From: UBA1181 sp963626555
GTDB taxonomy: Bacteria; Bacteroidota; Bacteroidia; Bacteroidales; Paludibacteraceae
Length of the DNA: 64,000 nt
Reading direction: 5' to 3'
Assembly (NCBI GenBank): GCA_963626555.1
Contig: CAVFXQ010000006.1
Location: 1-64,000, forward strand
Positions 1 to 9,021 of the stretch are shown one piece after another. The position numbers and the translations under genes are program-made. The notes under the pieces are model-generated. The model made no database searches, had not been told where the DNA came from, and was given only the letters and a program-made list of their open reading frames with translations. Numbering within the stretch: position 1 is the stretch's first letter; every line of letters starts with the position of its first letter.

Positions 1-94
1 ATCAATCAATTTCCTTCAAAAATCTCTTCTTGCTGTCGGTCTCCTCGGCTCTCCGTCTTGACCGCTTCCCTTTCAGAAAGCGAGTGCAAAGATA
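1..94 (-). promoter_or_regulatory. Promoter and GC-rich leader reading out of the left edge
   Basis: On the minus strand a perfect -7 box TATCTTTG lies at 94-87, with a TTTG about 20 bases upstream as a possible -33 element. The transcript would run leftward out of the window. The 86 bases after the box are richer in G and C than other intergenic DNA here and contain no ORF. I infer, without proof, that this is a leader of an rRNA operon or another stable RNA lying just outside the window. Confidence 0.5.
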
Positions 95-193
95 GGGCGG
101 GTTTCGTTACAAACCAAATGTTTTGGCGAAAAAAAACTCAAAAAAGAAGATTTTTTTCAACTCCACTACAACCTTTTTTCAAAATTACCTATT

Positions 194-880
194 TTACTCC
201 TCCACAATCTGACCATCCGCCATTTTTAAAACTCTATCCGAAACATTCGCCATATCCATATCATGCGTCACCACCACCAATGTCTGATTTAGTTCATCTC
301 TCAATTTCGTAAACAATCTGTGCAACTCGGCTTTATTCTTCGTATCTAAACTTCCGGACGGCTCATCAGCCAACAAGACATCCGGCTTATTTACCAACGC
401 CCGCGCCACTGCTATCCTCTGTCTCTCACCTCCCGACAGTTCATTGGGCTTGTGCTCCATTCGATCACTAAGTCCCAAAAAATTGATCAGCTCCCTTGCT
501 GACGACTCTGCCTCCATCTTCGTCTTCTTGGCAATCAATGCCGGCATCATCACATTTTCCAATGCAGTGAACTCGGGCAACAACTGATGAAACTGAAAGA
601 CAAAACCGATATGACGATTTCGGAAAGCTGCCATCTGCACCTCCTTCATATCAAACACAGAAGAACCATGCAAATACACCTTTCCCGCATCAGGGTTATC
701 CAACGTACCGATAATCTGTAATAAGGTCGTCTTCCCCGCCCCACTTTGTCCGACAATAGAAACGAACTCACCTCTCGACACCGTCAACGACACATTCCTT
801 AGTACACGTAACGTACCAAAAGATTTTGACAAGCCTTCAACTTGAATCACCGCTTCCTTCCGACCTACTGTTTCTCCCAT
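194..880 (-). CDS. lolD: LolD-like ABC transporter ATP-binding protein
   Basis: ATPase subunit of an inner-membrane ABC exporter of the LolCDE/MacB type, which in Gram-negatives releases lipoproteins for transfer to the outer membrane. At 228 aa it has the family's usual length. Visible are Walker A GQSGAGKT at about residue 44, the Q-loop segment FVFQFHQLLP, the signature LSGGERQR, Walker B VLLADEPSG and the switch histidine in THD. It is the last gene of a leftward operon, 8 bases after cdaA. The permease partners are not in the window, so the Lol assignment over a MacB- or FtsE-like role rests on sequence resemblance only. Confidence 0.85.
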   Translation of the reverse strand: MGETVGRKEAVIQVEGLSKSFGTLRVLRNVSLTVSRGEFVSIVGQSGAGKTTLLQIIGTLDNPDAGKVYLHGSSVFDMKEVQMAAFRNRHIGFVFQFHQLLPEFTALENVMMPALIAKKTKMEAESSARELINFLGLSDRMEHKPNELSGGERQRIAVARALVNKPDVLLADEPSGSLDTKNKAELHRLFTKLRDELNQTLVVVTHDMDMANVSDRVLKMADGQIVEE

Positions 881-888
881 ATTTTCCC

Positions 889-1668
889 TTATTCTCTACT
901 TATAGTGTTACCCGAAAGCGTCAATTCTAACTCCTTCGGCGTTATGTTTACCATCAAATTGCCTTTCCTAGCCACAGAAATATTTCCTGTTTCCTCCGAT
1001 ACAATCACTACCAAGGCATCTGTTTTCTCCGAGATCCCCAACGCTGCCCTATGCCGTAATCCACATTCTTTCGGTATCGACACACTATGCGATACAGGTA
1101 AAATACAACCTGCACTCGCAATCTTTCCGCTATCAATAATCATCGCACCATCATGTAAAGGTGAATTTTTAAAGAATATATTTTCTATCAACCGCGAACT
1201 AATTACAGCATCTATCTTTTCCCCCGTAACCTCAATACTCTTCAAATCATCGCCGTGCTTCAAAACAATCAACGCACCCACTTTGCCTTTAGACATATTC
1301 TTACATGCAATCACTATCTGCATGGCAATACTCTCTTCCATCTTTGGCGTTTTGTTATGAAAAAAATGCCCTATCGTCCTCAAAATAAAATTTTCGCGAG
1401 ATCCCAACATTGACAAAAAACGACGTATCTCATCTTGAAACAACACAATCAAGGCAATCACACCAACATTAACAATCTGATTCATCAAACTACCCAACAA
1501 CTGCATCTCCAAGACAAAGTTAACCACCAACCATGCCACCACAAAAATCAGAATTCCAAAAAATACTCTATTGGCTGACGAATTCCGCAACATCCTGTGT
1601 GCCTTATAAAGCAGGATTGCCACCAATACAATATCTACAATATCCGTAAATCGTACTTCAAACCGCAT
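889..1668 (-). CDS. cdaA: Diadenylate cyclase CdaA
   Basis: Membrane-bound diadenylate cyclase making c-di-AMP from two ATP. The N-terminal third is hydrophobic with three likely membrane helices. It is followed by a DAC domain carrying the two catalytic signatures HDGAMII and RHRAALG. The length, 259 aa, is typical. In Firmicutes cdaA sits with cdaR and glmM; here it lies between folP (37 bases upstream) and lolD, an arrangement common in Bacteroidota. c-di-AMP usually signals potassium and turgor status; what it controls in this organism cannot be read from the window. Confidence 0.93.
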   Translation of the reverse strand: MRFEVRFTDIVDIVLVAILLYKAHRMLRNSSANRVFFGILIFVVAWLVVNFVLEMQLLGSLMNQIVNVGVIALIVLFQDEIRRFLSMLGSRENFILRTIGHFFHNKTPKMEESIAMQIVIACKNMSKGKVGALIVLKHGDDLKSIEVTGEKIDAVISSRLIENIFFKNSPLHDGAMIIDSGKIASAGCILPVSHSVSIPKECGLRHRAALGISEKTDALVVIVSEETGNISVARKGNLMVNITPKELELTLSGNTISRE

Positions 1669-1705
1669 ACCTCACACTATTTCTTCATTATTTCGAGGAC
1701 ATTCA

Positions 1706-2539
1706 TTACATCTGCCTATGACGACACAGACTTAGGAGACGAATAGCTTCATAAGCTTCACGACTATCGTGGACTCTCAGAATGGACGCTCCCTGCTGCA
1801 ATGCTATCACATTTAGAACAGTAGTACCATTCAAAGCATCTTCGGGCGTGGACTCTAACGTCTGCCACACCATCCGCTTGCGCGAAAGACCCGCCAACAC
1901 TGGCAAATGTAGGCTTTGCAACTCACCTTGCCGTGACAAAAGTTCAAAATTTTGCTCCATCGTCTTTCCAAAGCCATAGCCAGGATCTAAAATGATATTT
2001 TTCACTCCCTTGTCTCGCAAAATTCGTAATTTTTCTTCAAAAAATGACTTTACACATGCAACAACATCCCCATTAACCACTCCATAATGCATTAGTACAT
2101 AAGGAACATTCAACTGCGCCACAACATCCAACATTTTCTCATCGCGATCAAAAGCATACACATCATTAATAATGTCTACACCATATTCCTGCACAGCTAT
2201 TTTTGCAACCTCACCACGAAACGTGTCGACTGAAAGGAGTATATTAGGATACTTCTTTCGAACCGCCTCCAACGCTGGCAACAATCGATCAAACTCCTCA
2301 CATTCCGATACCGCCATTGAACCTGGTCGCGTTGAACAGGCTCCAATGTCAATGATGGACGCACCACCCTTAATGTGTGCCTCAACATTTCTTATAATAT
2401 CACTCTCTGAATCACAACGAGAATCCGAGAAAAAAGAGTCGGGCGTTACGTTCACAATTCCCATCACGATCGGACTCTTACACCCATATCCGTTAGAATT
2501 ACTTACAATTTTATCCATTAGGCAAAAGATTTCTGACAC
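1706..2539 (-). CDS. folP: Dihydropteroate synthase FolP
   Basis: Condenses p-aminobenzoate with hydroxymethyl-dihydropterin pyrophosphate in folate synthesis. The TIM-barrel signatures are present: IVMGIVNVTPDSF near residue 24, then IIDIGACSTRPG (usually GGESTRPG, so the Gly-Glu pair reads Ala-Cys here), VDTFRGEVA, INDVYAF and DPGYGFGK. Length 277 aa is normal. An internal ATG at 2518 (MDKIVSNSNG) is an alternative start closer to the conserved part. It is the first gene of the folP-cdaA-lolD operon, read from the -7 box at 2602-2594. Confidence 0.93.
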   Translation of the reverse strand: MSEIFCLMDKIVSNSNGYGCKSPIVMGIVNVTPDSFFSDSRCDSESDIIRNVEAHIKGGASIIDIGACSTRPGSMAVSECEEFDRLLPALEAVRKKYPNILLSVDTFRGEVAKIAVQEYGVDIINDVYAFDRDEKMLDVVAQLNVPYVLMHYGVVNGDVVACVKSFFEEKLRILRDKGVKNIILDPGYGFGKTMEQNFELLSRQGELQSLHLPVLAGLSRKRMVWQTLESTPEDALNGTTVLNVIALQQGASILRVHDSREAYEAIRLLSLCRHRQM

Positions 2540-2593
2540 TTTTGAAAAATGAAATATTAAAAAAAGTGAAAAAATTAAGAAGTAAATCTTTTT

Positions 2594-2619
2594 GCAAAGA
2601 TAGAAAATATATATCTTTG
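2594..2619. promoter_or_regulatory. Back-to-back promoters for folP and gldJ
   Basis: A near-perfect inverted repeat, GCAAAGATA at 2594-2602 and TATCTTTGC at 2612-2620, places two consensus -7 boxes (TATCTTTG) on opposite strands only 9 bases apart. The minus copy would start the folP operon. The plus copy would start gldJ with a leader of about 165 bases. Each polymerase footprint would cover the other promoter, so the two units should be mutually exclusive at any moment. Confidence 0.75.
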
Positions 2620-2788
2620 CCCACTACTTGAACGTACTGAATTGATGCGATAAGCGATACAATCGTCGAAACAGAGTCGAAAGCAGTTGATGAAGAGTTG
2701 AGATGAAAGGACGTTCAATGTGCATAGAGAGTGTGAAACAAAGTTGTAAAAGACAGAAAAATAAAACATTATCTTATACTAAAGTGCT

Positions 2789-4348
2789 ATGAGACACATA
2801 GGTTTATTAAAAACAGCGTTGGCGTTGATGATTGCTGGAATCGCCTTGTCCTCTTGTGGGGAGAAGAAACTGAAAGATTCGACGTCATCAAACATCACCG
2901 GTTGGAAATATAATGACAAAGAAAACGGCGGTTTCCAAGTAACTAACGATTACGAACAAGAGACCCCTCCAGGAATGGTTTTCGTAGAGGGAGGTACTTT
3001 CACACAAGGTCGTGTTATTGAGGATGTCATCGGCGACTGGAACAATATTCCAAGAAGAGTAACGGTCGCATCATTCTATATGGACCAATACGAGGTAAGC
3101 AACGTAAACTGGCGTGAATACTTACACTGGATGGGAAATGTATTCCACAATACTCCTGAGATTGTTGCAGCAGCTTACCCAGACACATTGGTTTGGCGTG
3201 AGGAATTAGCCTATAACGAGCCTTATTTGGATTTTTATTTCACGCATGTTGCATATAACTGGTATCCAGTTGTAGGTGTTTCTTGGGAACAATGTGTTAA
3301 CTTCGCAGAATGGCGTACTGACCGTGTAAACGAAATGAGAATGGCCAATGCAGGAGTTATTCAATATACAGATTTCCAAGCATTAAAAGGAAATACTGAT
3401 GCAAACGACATTGCACAAAACCAAGTTTTCAACACGAATAAGTACCTTTGGAAATCAGACTACAAGCCGACAGAAGGTAAGAAGCCTGTAACTGATGTAT
3501 ATGGAAACGCAAGACGTGTAAACATGTCAGATGGTATTTTGATGCCGAAATTCCGTCTCCCAACGGAAGCCGAGTGGGAATATGCAGCATACGGAACGAA
3601 GTCTATCGAGGGTGAAGAAAACTACGAGGAGAAAAAGATCTATCCTTGGTATGGACACCAAATGCGTAATCCATCTAAGAAGGTTAAGGGTGAAATGTAC
3701 GCTAACTTCGTTCGTGGACGTGGTGATATGATGGGTATGGGTGGTAAATTGAACGACCACTCAACAATTACCGCCCCAGTAGACGCTTTCTGGCCAAATG
3801 AATTCGGTCTGTATTGTATGGCTGGTAACGTTAACGAGTGGGTTTTGGATGTTTATCGTGTATTGTCAAGCGATGATGTTCAGGAATACAATCCATTCCG
3901 TGGAAACGAATACAAGAACCCTGTGATGGAAGAAAGTACCGTTGATGGTCAGAATGTTCGCGTTCCTAAGATTGACAGCCTTGGTCGGGTAGTATTTGAC
4001 TACCCTGTATCAAAAGATACTGAATTGGAGAAATATGCTAAATTAGATGTTCGTAACTATCGTGATGGTGATCCTCAGTCAGCCTTAGACCGTTCACAAT
4101 GGAAAGTGATTGCAGACCCAGACATTGCAACAAAAAAATTGTACGATCCAGATAGCGACGCAGAGGGTATGTTGACATCTAAGATTTCTAACACAACACG
4201 TGTCTACAAAGGTGGAGGTTGGAAAGACCGCTCTTACTGGTTGAATCCAGGACAAAGACGTTACTTAGAGCAAACAGAGTCTAGAAGTGATATTGGATTC
4301 CGTTGCGCTATGAGTAAGGTAGGTGCTGAAGATGGAGATGTAAGATAA
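2789..4348 (+). CDS. gldJ: Gliding/T9SS lipoprotein GldJ
   Basis: Outer-membrane lipoprotein of the GldJ family, with a formylglycine-generating-enzyme (SUMF1) fold used structurally. In Flavobacterium GldJ is needed for gliding and for stability of the type IX secretion machinery. A signal peptide ends in a lipobox with Cys at residue 23 (ALSSCGEKK), followed by the family hallmark TGWKYNDKENGGF. The FGE-like domain runs from about residue 63 (MVFVEGGTFTQG) to the end (GGGWKDRSYW, GFRCAM). Its position directly upstream of murF matches Flavobacterium gene order and favours GldJ over GldK/PorK. A strong terminator follows. The GH9 enzyme at 37 kb carries a T9SS sorting signal, consistent with a working system. 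Confidence 0.88.
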   Translation: MRHIGLLKTALALMIAGIALSSCGEKKLKDSTSSNITGWKYNDKENGGFQVTNDYEQETPPGMVFVEGGTFTQGRVIEDVIGDWNNIPRRVTVASFYMDQYEVSNVNWREYLHWMGNVFHNTPEIVAAAYPDTLVWREELAYNEPYLDFYFTHVAYNWYPVVGVSWEQCVNFAEWRTDRVNEMRMANAGVIQYTDFQALKGNTDANDIAQNQVFNTNKYLWKSDYKPTEGKKPVTDVYGNARRVNMSDGILMPKFRLPTEAEWEYAAYGTKSIEGEENYEEKKIYPWYGHQMRNPSKKVKGEMYANFVRGRGDMMGMGGKLNDHSTITAPVDAFWPNEFGLYCMAGNVNEWVLDVYRVLSSDDVQEYNPFRGNEYKNPVMEESTVDGQNVRVPKIDSLGRVVFDYPVSKDTELEKYAKLDVRNYRDGDPQSALDRSQWKVIADPDIATKKLYDPDSDAEGMLTSKISNTTRVYKGGGWKDRSYWLNPGQRRYLEQTESRSDIGFRCAMSKVGAEDGDVR

Positions 4349-4365
4349 TGTGATACCTATAGAAA

Positions 4366-4405
4366 AAGAAGAAGCCCCTTCAACAAGGGGCTTCTTCTTT
4401 TTTTT
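4366..4405 (+). terminator. Intrinsic terminator after gldJ
   Basis: A 15-base stem (4366-4380 with 4385-4399, core GAAGCCCCTT/AAGGGGCTTC) closes on the loop CAAC and runs into T residues. Confidence 0.92.
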
Positions 4406-4423
4406 ATTCTCACAAAATGTTTT

Positions 4424-4431
4424 TAATTTCG
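4424..4431 (+). promoter_or_regulatory. Possible -7 element for murF
   Basis: TAATTTCG differs by one base from TAnnTTTG and lies 22 bases before the murF ATG, just after the gldJ terminator. The identical octamer lies before the transporter gene at 9022. Confidence 0.45.
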
Positions 4432-4453
4432 CAACAGTTAATCAGAATCAGAA

Positions 4454-5740
4454 ATGGATAGCATCATTGAGTTAGATCGTCTTTACGACCTTTTTTCCAA
4501 ACATTCAACAATAACTACCGACAGTCGTAATTGCCCTCCCAATTCTATATTCTTCGCACTAAAAGGAGAGAAATTCAATGGCAACCTCTTCGCCAAAGAA
4601 ACTATAAAAAAAGGATGTGTCTACGCCATCGTCGACGAGAAAGGAATAGCAGACAACAAAAATATATTCTATGTAGAGGATACTCTGAAAACGCTACAAC
4701 AATTAGCTCGCAAACATAGAAAGACCCTCCAGACACCCGTTATCGCGGTTACAGGAACGAATGGGAAAACGACAACGAAGGAACTCACGGCTACCGTCTT
4801 AAAGCAAAAATTCAATCTTCTCTACACACAAGGCAACCTAAACAACCATATCGGTGTACCAATGACGCTTCTTCAGCTAAAAAAAGAGCATCAAATAGCC
4901 ATCATTGAAATGGGTGCTAACCACCCAGGCGAAATCAAGACGCTCGTTGACATCGCAGAACCAGATTTCGGCATCATTACAAACGTAGGTAAAGCGCACA
5001 TCGCTGGATTTGGATCTTTTGAAGGCGTTATCCGCACAAAATGCGAACTATACGATTTTCTAAAAGCCCACAAAGGGGAAGCCTTTGTCAACCAAGCCAA
5101 CGAAATTCTGTCTCGCGAGGCAGCCGACCGCGCTCTCCCCACAATCTCATACGGACAAGGCACACCAAACTCAGCCGAAATTGTTTCTTCCGACCCATAT
5201 TTAGTCATCCGTTGGAGAAACCACGAAATCCACACCCAACTCATTGGGCGATACAATTTTGAGAATGTACTCGCTGCCATCACAATAGGTTTGAATTTTG
5301 GCGTTGACGAGAATTCCATCGTATCAGCAATTGAGTCCTACACTCCAACCAACAACCGATCTCAATTCAAAAGATCAGAAAGAAACGAGCTCATCATAGA
5401 TGCCTACAATGCCAATCCAACAAGTATGAAAGCTTCTCTTGATAATTTTCTTCAAATTCGCCACGAAAAAAAGGCCGTCATCTTGGGAGACATGAAAGAA
5501 TTAGGAACAGAAAGCGAAACAGAACACCAAAAAATTGCAAACACATTAAATGCATCAGACATTGACGACGTTTTTCTTGTCGGGGAAAACTTTGCCAAAA
5601 CCAACTGCACAAAAGCGAAGAAATTCGACAACGTAGCGTTGCTCAATCAATATTTGGAACATTCTCCTTTAACAGGTAAACTTATCCTCATCAAAGGATC
5701 CAACAGTATGAAGTTGGTAGATTGTCTTCCTTTTGTTTAA
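4454..5740 (+). CDS. murF: UDP-MurNAc-tripeptide--D-Ala-D-Ala ligase MurF
   Basis: Cytoplasmic Mur ligase that adds D-Ala-D-Ala to UDP-MurNAc-tripeptide, the last soluble step of peptidoglycan precursor synthesis. The ATP loop VTGTNGKTTTKE is near residue 100. The central motifs NLNNHIGVP and EMGANHPGEI are present, and the C-terminal domain begins near NNRSQF with DAYNANPTSM. Length 428 aa matches the compact Bacteroidota form. The two downstream genes lie 30 and 10 bases apart and are probably co-transcribed with it. Confidence 0.95.
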   Translation: MDSIIELDRLYDLFSKHSTITTDSRNCPPNSIFFALKGEKFNGNLFAKETIKKGCVYAIVDEKGIADNKNIFYVEDTLKTLQQLARKHRKTLQTPVIAVTGTNGKTTTKELTATVLKQKFNLLYTQGNLNNHIGVPMTLLQLKKEHQIAIIEMGANHPGEIKTLVDIAEPDFGIITNVGKAHIAGFGSFEGVIRTKCELYDFLKAHKGEAFVNQANEILSREAADRALPTISYGQGTPNSAEIVSSDPYLVIRWRNHEIHTQLIGRYNFENVLAAITIGLNFGVDENSIVSAIESYTPTNNRSQFKRSERNELIIDAYNANPTSMKASLDNFLQIRHEKKAVILGDMKELGTESETEHQKIANTLNASDIDDVFLVGENFAKTNCTKAKKFDNVALLNQYLEHSPLTGKLILIKGSNSMKLVDCLPFV

Positions 5741-5770
5741 CTTTGGAAGAAACATTCAAAGCAAAAATAT

Positions 5771-6250
5771 ATGCGTACGATTATTCTTCTTGTCATATTT
5801 CTCTCCATTCTCATTGCCTACCTCATCTACGTCAACGCACGCAAGAAAAAGGCGGCTCAACCCAAGAATCCTATAATAGAGACAAAAACTCAGCCCGAAC
5901 GTAAGCAAAAAACGTATGCCACAAAAGAGGAAGCAGAGGTTGCTCGCAAAAATGCTATTGATAGAGGTGAATGTTGTGGGCAACATGCTGTATGTGAGCG
6001 AGATACACTAATCAACACACAGATAAAAGCAGAATACTATGACGACGAAGAGTTAGACCGTTTCAAACATAGAGAGCCTACTTCTTACACTGACGAAGAA
6101 ATCAGCGAATTTGAAGAAGTATTTTCAACCCTCAAAGAATATGACGTAAATGGTTGGCTAAAAAGTTTGCAAATCAGGGGAATAGCATTGCCATACTCTA
6201 TACGCGACGAGGCTATTCTGATACTTCAAGAACGTCGTTTCAACCAATAA
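5771..6250 (+). CDS. Small membrane-anchored protein with CCGxHxVC motif
   Basis: Function not recognised. The 159-aa protein begins with one membrane helix (residues 3-20, preceded by only one Arg), then a basic, low-complexity linker. A conserved-looking Cys cluster follows, CCGQHAVCERD (Cys68, Cys69, Cys75), and then an acidic helical C-terminus. The N-in or N-out orientation is undecided; the Lys/Arg after the helix would favour a cytoplasmic tail. It sits between murF and a sulfatase-fold envelope enzyme, which suggests an envelope role. The Cys pattern could bind a metal or form a disulfide. Confidence 0.7.
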   Translation: MRTIILLVIFLSILIAYLIYVNARKKKAAQPKNPIIETKTQPERKQKTYATKEEAEVARKNAIDRGECCGQHAVCERDTLINTQIKAEYYDDEELDRFKHREPTSYTDEEISEFEEVFSTLKEYDVNGWLKSLQIRGIALPYSIRDEAILILQERRFNQ

Positions 6251-6260
6251 AAGACACGAT

Positions 6261-8105
6261 ATGATAAAGCCTACAGCACTGATAGAAAAAGTGATATTCA
6301 TTGTGGCATACTTTGCCTTTTGGTTACTCATCTTCATCGTGCAAAAACCAATCTTTTGGATCTTTCAACAATCAGAATCCAGCAAAGAGCCATTTTTTGA
6401 ACTATTAGCTACGATTCCCCATGGCTTTACGATGGATCTCTCCACAGCAGGCTATTTCACTGCCATTCCCCTGCTCTTTCTTCTTGTTGCCTGCTTTCTG
6501 CCAAGAATTCAGTGGATAAGACACACAATCAACATTTACACCTACATTTTCCTTGCCCTGTTGTCCATTCTATTCATCGCAGACCTATTTCTCTACCAAT
6601 ATTGGGGATTTCGGATTGACTCAACCCCACTTTTCTATTTGAAAACCCCAAAAGACGCTATGGCAAGTGCCACATTCGGAGAATGTATAGCTGCGTTAGC
6701 TCTCGTCATTCTCTATTTCTACGTTTGCTATCGGTTCTATCAATTCTTATTCAATAGAATAAAGCTATCTGACGGTCAGAACTTTATCTGCTCAGTACCA
6801 TTATTGATTTTGGCAGGATTGCTCTTTATCGCCATTCGAGGAGGTATCAGTGTTTCCACAATGAACGTCGGACACGCCTACTTCAGCCAGTCAACATTTG
6901 TCAACCACGCAGCGATCAACCCCACATGGAATTTTATCAATTCTCTCACACACGAATCCGATTTCAAATCACAATATCGCTTTATGGATGATGAAAAAGC
7001 GAATAGACTTGTCAATTTGCTGAATCACAAAGAAGGAGAAGACGCACATCACCAAATTATCAATACAGAACGACCCAATGTAGTTCTTATTGTAATGGAA
7101 GGCATCGGGTCAAACGTCATTGAGACATTAGGTGGCGTGCCTGGAGTCACACCCAATTTGAGCAAATACACGAAGGAAGGGATAGTCTTCACCAATTTCT
7201 TCGCAAGTAGCTTCCGCACAGATAGAGGATTAGTGGCCATTCTCAGTGGCTACCCTGCTCAGCCCACCACCTCATTGATGAAATACCCGAACAAAACACA
7301 AAACACACCAATCATAACTCAAGAATTTCGCAATGCGGGCTATCAAACAGCCTTCTACTACGGCGGAGATGACAATTTCACCAATCTCCATTCTTTCCTC
7401 GTTACAGCGGGTTATCAAACCATCGTCAACGAGCATGATTTCAGTGGAACAGACATGTCGGCAAAATGGGGCGCATACGACCATGTGTTATTTCAACGCG
7501 TGAAAGAAGACCTTCAAAAAGACATTTCTCCAGGAAATCAGCCATTTTTCAAAACCATTCTGACGCTTAATAGCCACGAACCATTTGATGTTCCTTCACA
7601 TACCCACGAACATCCTTATCTCAACTCCGTGTACTATGCGGACAGTTGCATCGGCGATTTTATCGAACATTATAAGAAGTTAGAAATTTGGAAGAACTCT
7701 GTCATCATACTTCTTCCCGACCACGCTTATCGTTACCCAGAGAATATAACAAACGCAGAACCTTACCGTTACCGCATTCCGTTGATTTGGCTCGGAGGCG
7801 CAGTAGACACGACACAAATGAAGACCTATTCAAAAACCTGTGGTCAGATAGACCTTGCCGCCACGCTTCTAAATCAGTTGGGGTTAGACATCAAACCATT
7901 CGTCTTCAGCCATGACATCTTAAACGACAGCTATCCTAACTACGCATATTTCTCATATAACAACGGCTTCGGACTGATAACGCAGCAAGATACAGCACTT
8001 TACGATTGCGGTGGAAATCACACCATTCGAGCTACAAAGGAGGAACTGGTAGATTATGGCAAAGCATATCTACAAAAATTATACGATGATTTGTCTAACA
8101 GATAA
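6261..8105 (+). CDS. LtaS/MdoB-like sulfatase-fold phosphoglycerol transferase
   Basis: Inner-membrane protein of the alkaline phosphatase superfamily, 614 aa. The first ~210 residues hold about five membrane helices. The catalytic domain follows, with VVLIVMEGIGSN (metal-binding Glu), a candidate Thr nucleophile in SFRTDRGLVAILSGYP, NSHEPFDVP, and PDHAYRYP near the end of the domain. Relatives transfer phosphoglycerol or phosphoethanolamine to glycolipids or glycans in the periplasm. The substrate cannot be read from sequence. It lies 10 bases after the CCGxHxVC gene and 14 before a radical SAM gene. Confidence 0.85.
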   Translation: MIKPTALIEKVIFIVAYFAFWLLIFIVQKPIFWIFQQSESSKEPFFELLATIPHGFTMDLSTAGYFTAIPLLFLLVACFLPRIQWIRHTINIYTYIFLALLSILFIADLFLYQYWGFRIDSTPLFYLKTPKDAMASATFGECIAALALVILYFYVCYRFYQFLFNRIKLSDGQNFICSVPLLILAGLLFIAIRGGISVSTMNVGHAYFSQSTFVNHAAINPTWNFINSLTHESDFKSQYRFMDDEKANRLVNLLNHKEGEDAHHQIINTERPNVVLIVMEGIGSNVIETLGGVPGVTPNLSKYTKEGIVFTNFFASSFRTDRGLVAILSGYPAQPTTSLMKYPNKTQNTPIITQEFRNAGYQTAFYYGGDDNFTNLHSFLVTAGYQTIVNEHDFSGTDMSAKWGAYDHVLFQRVKEDLQKDISPGNQPFFKTILTLNSHEPFDVPSHTHEHPYLNSVYYADSCIGDFIEHYKKLEIWKNSVIILLPDHAYRYPENITNAEPYRYRIPLIWLGGAVDTTQMKTYSKTCGQIDLAATLLNQLGLDIKPFVFSHDILNDSYPNYAYFSYNNGFGLITQQDTALYDCGGNHTIRATKEELVDYGKAYLQKLYDDLSNR

Positions 8106-8119
8106 AAGTAATATTTACT

Positions 8120-8896
8120 ATGTCCGCACATCTATACGACAGTATTTTAATCGGTCCCATTCACAGTCGCCGTTTGGGTACCTCTCTGGGCATCAACCTA
8201 TTACCCCTCACCACTAAATTCTGTACATTCGAATGCATATACTGCGAATGTGGAGACACCCCTCGTGGCGCAGTCGGCAGATTTGAAGAAACAAAAGAGG
8301 TAGTCAACCTTCTTGAAAAGAAACTCATCGAACTGAAAACCTCAAATTCTCCCTTAGACAGTATCACTTTTTCTGGCAATGGAGAACCAACGATGCATCC
8401 CGATTTTTCAAACATCATCAAAGAAGTAGTCTGTCTGAGAGACCAATATTACCCACAATGCAAAGTCAGCGTACTATCAAACGCCACTCAACTACATCTT
8501 CCTAATGTTGTAGAAGCGCTGAAAAAAATAGACAATAGAATACTCAAAGTTGACGGGGGATTGAACGAAACCATCAACAGAATAGACCAACCCATTCCAA
8601 CCCACTTCAGTTTAGAGTCCCTGACAGAGCAGTTGCTGCAATTTGACGGTGATTTCATCATGCAAACAATTTTTCTTCGCGGGACCATTGATGGGGAAGC
8701 CATTGACAACACCCTACCAAACGAGATAGAGGCATGGTATAAGATTGTCGAAAAAACACACCCTAAACAAATTATGGTTTACACGATAGACCGCGATACC
8801 CCCATCCAAACACTTGAGAAAGTGAGCACCGCAGAGATGGAACGAATCGTTGAACCACTCCGACAAAAAGGCTACGATGTGATGGTGGCCGTATAA
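8120..8896 (+). CDS. Radical SAM protein (COG0731-like)
   Basis: The cluster motif CTFECIYC (CxxxCxxC) near residue 37 binds the [4Fe-4S] centre that cleaves S-adenosylmethionine. SGNGEPTMHPDF provides the usual GGE-like SAM-binding segment. The short 258-aa form with N-terminal GPIHSRRLG and NLLPLTTKFC resembles the COG0731 group, distantly related to the wyosine enzyme TYW1. Substrate unknown. It is the last gene of the rightward run from murF; no terminator is evident. Confidence 0.85.
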   Translation: MSAHLYDSILIGPIHSRRLGTSLGINLLPLTTKFCTFECIYCECGDTPRGAVGRFEETKEVVNLLEKKLIELKTSNSPLDSITFSGNGEPTMHPDFSNIIKEVVCLRDQYYPQCKVSVLSNATQLHLPNVVEALKKIDNRILKVDGGLNETINRIDQPIPTHFSLESLTEQLLQFDGDFIMQTIFLRGTIDGEAIDNTLPNEIEAWYKIVEKTHPKQIMVYTIDRDTPIQTLEKVSTAEMERIVEPLRQKGYDVMVAV

Positions 8897-8964
8897 GGCA
8901 AAAACGACTATGTTTCACAACACAAAAAGCCATTTAATTTTGTTGTCAGAACATATAAAAAGTG

Positions 8965-8972
8965 TAATTTCG
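8965..8972 (+). promoter_or_regulatory. Possible -7 element for the AspT/YidE-type transporter
   Basis: TAATTTCG, with a TTTTG about 22 bases upstream (8938-8942) as a -33 candidate. The transporter ATG follows 50 bases later. Confidence 0.5.
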
Positions 8973-9021
8973 CACCATAAAAATAAAATTGTAAAAGATT
9001 GACATATTAACAGAAAGTTCT

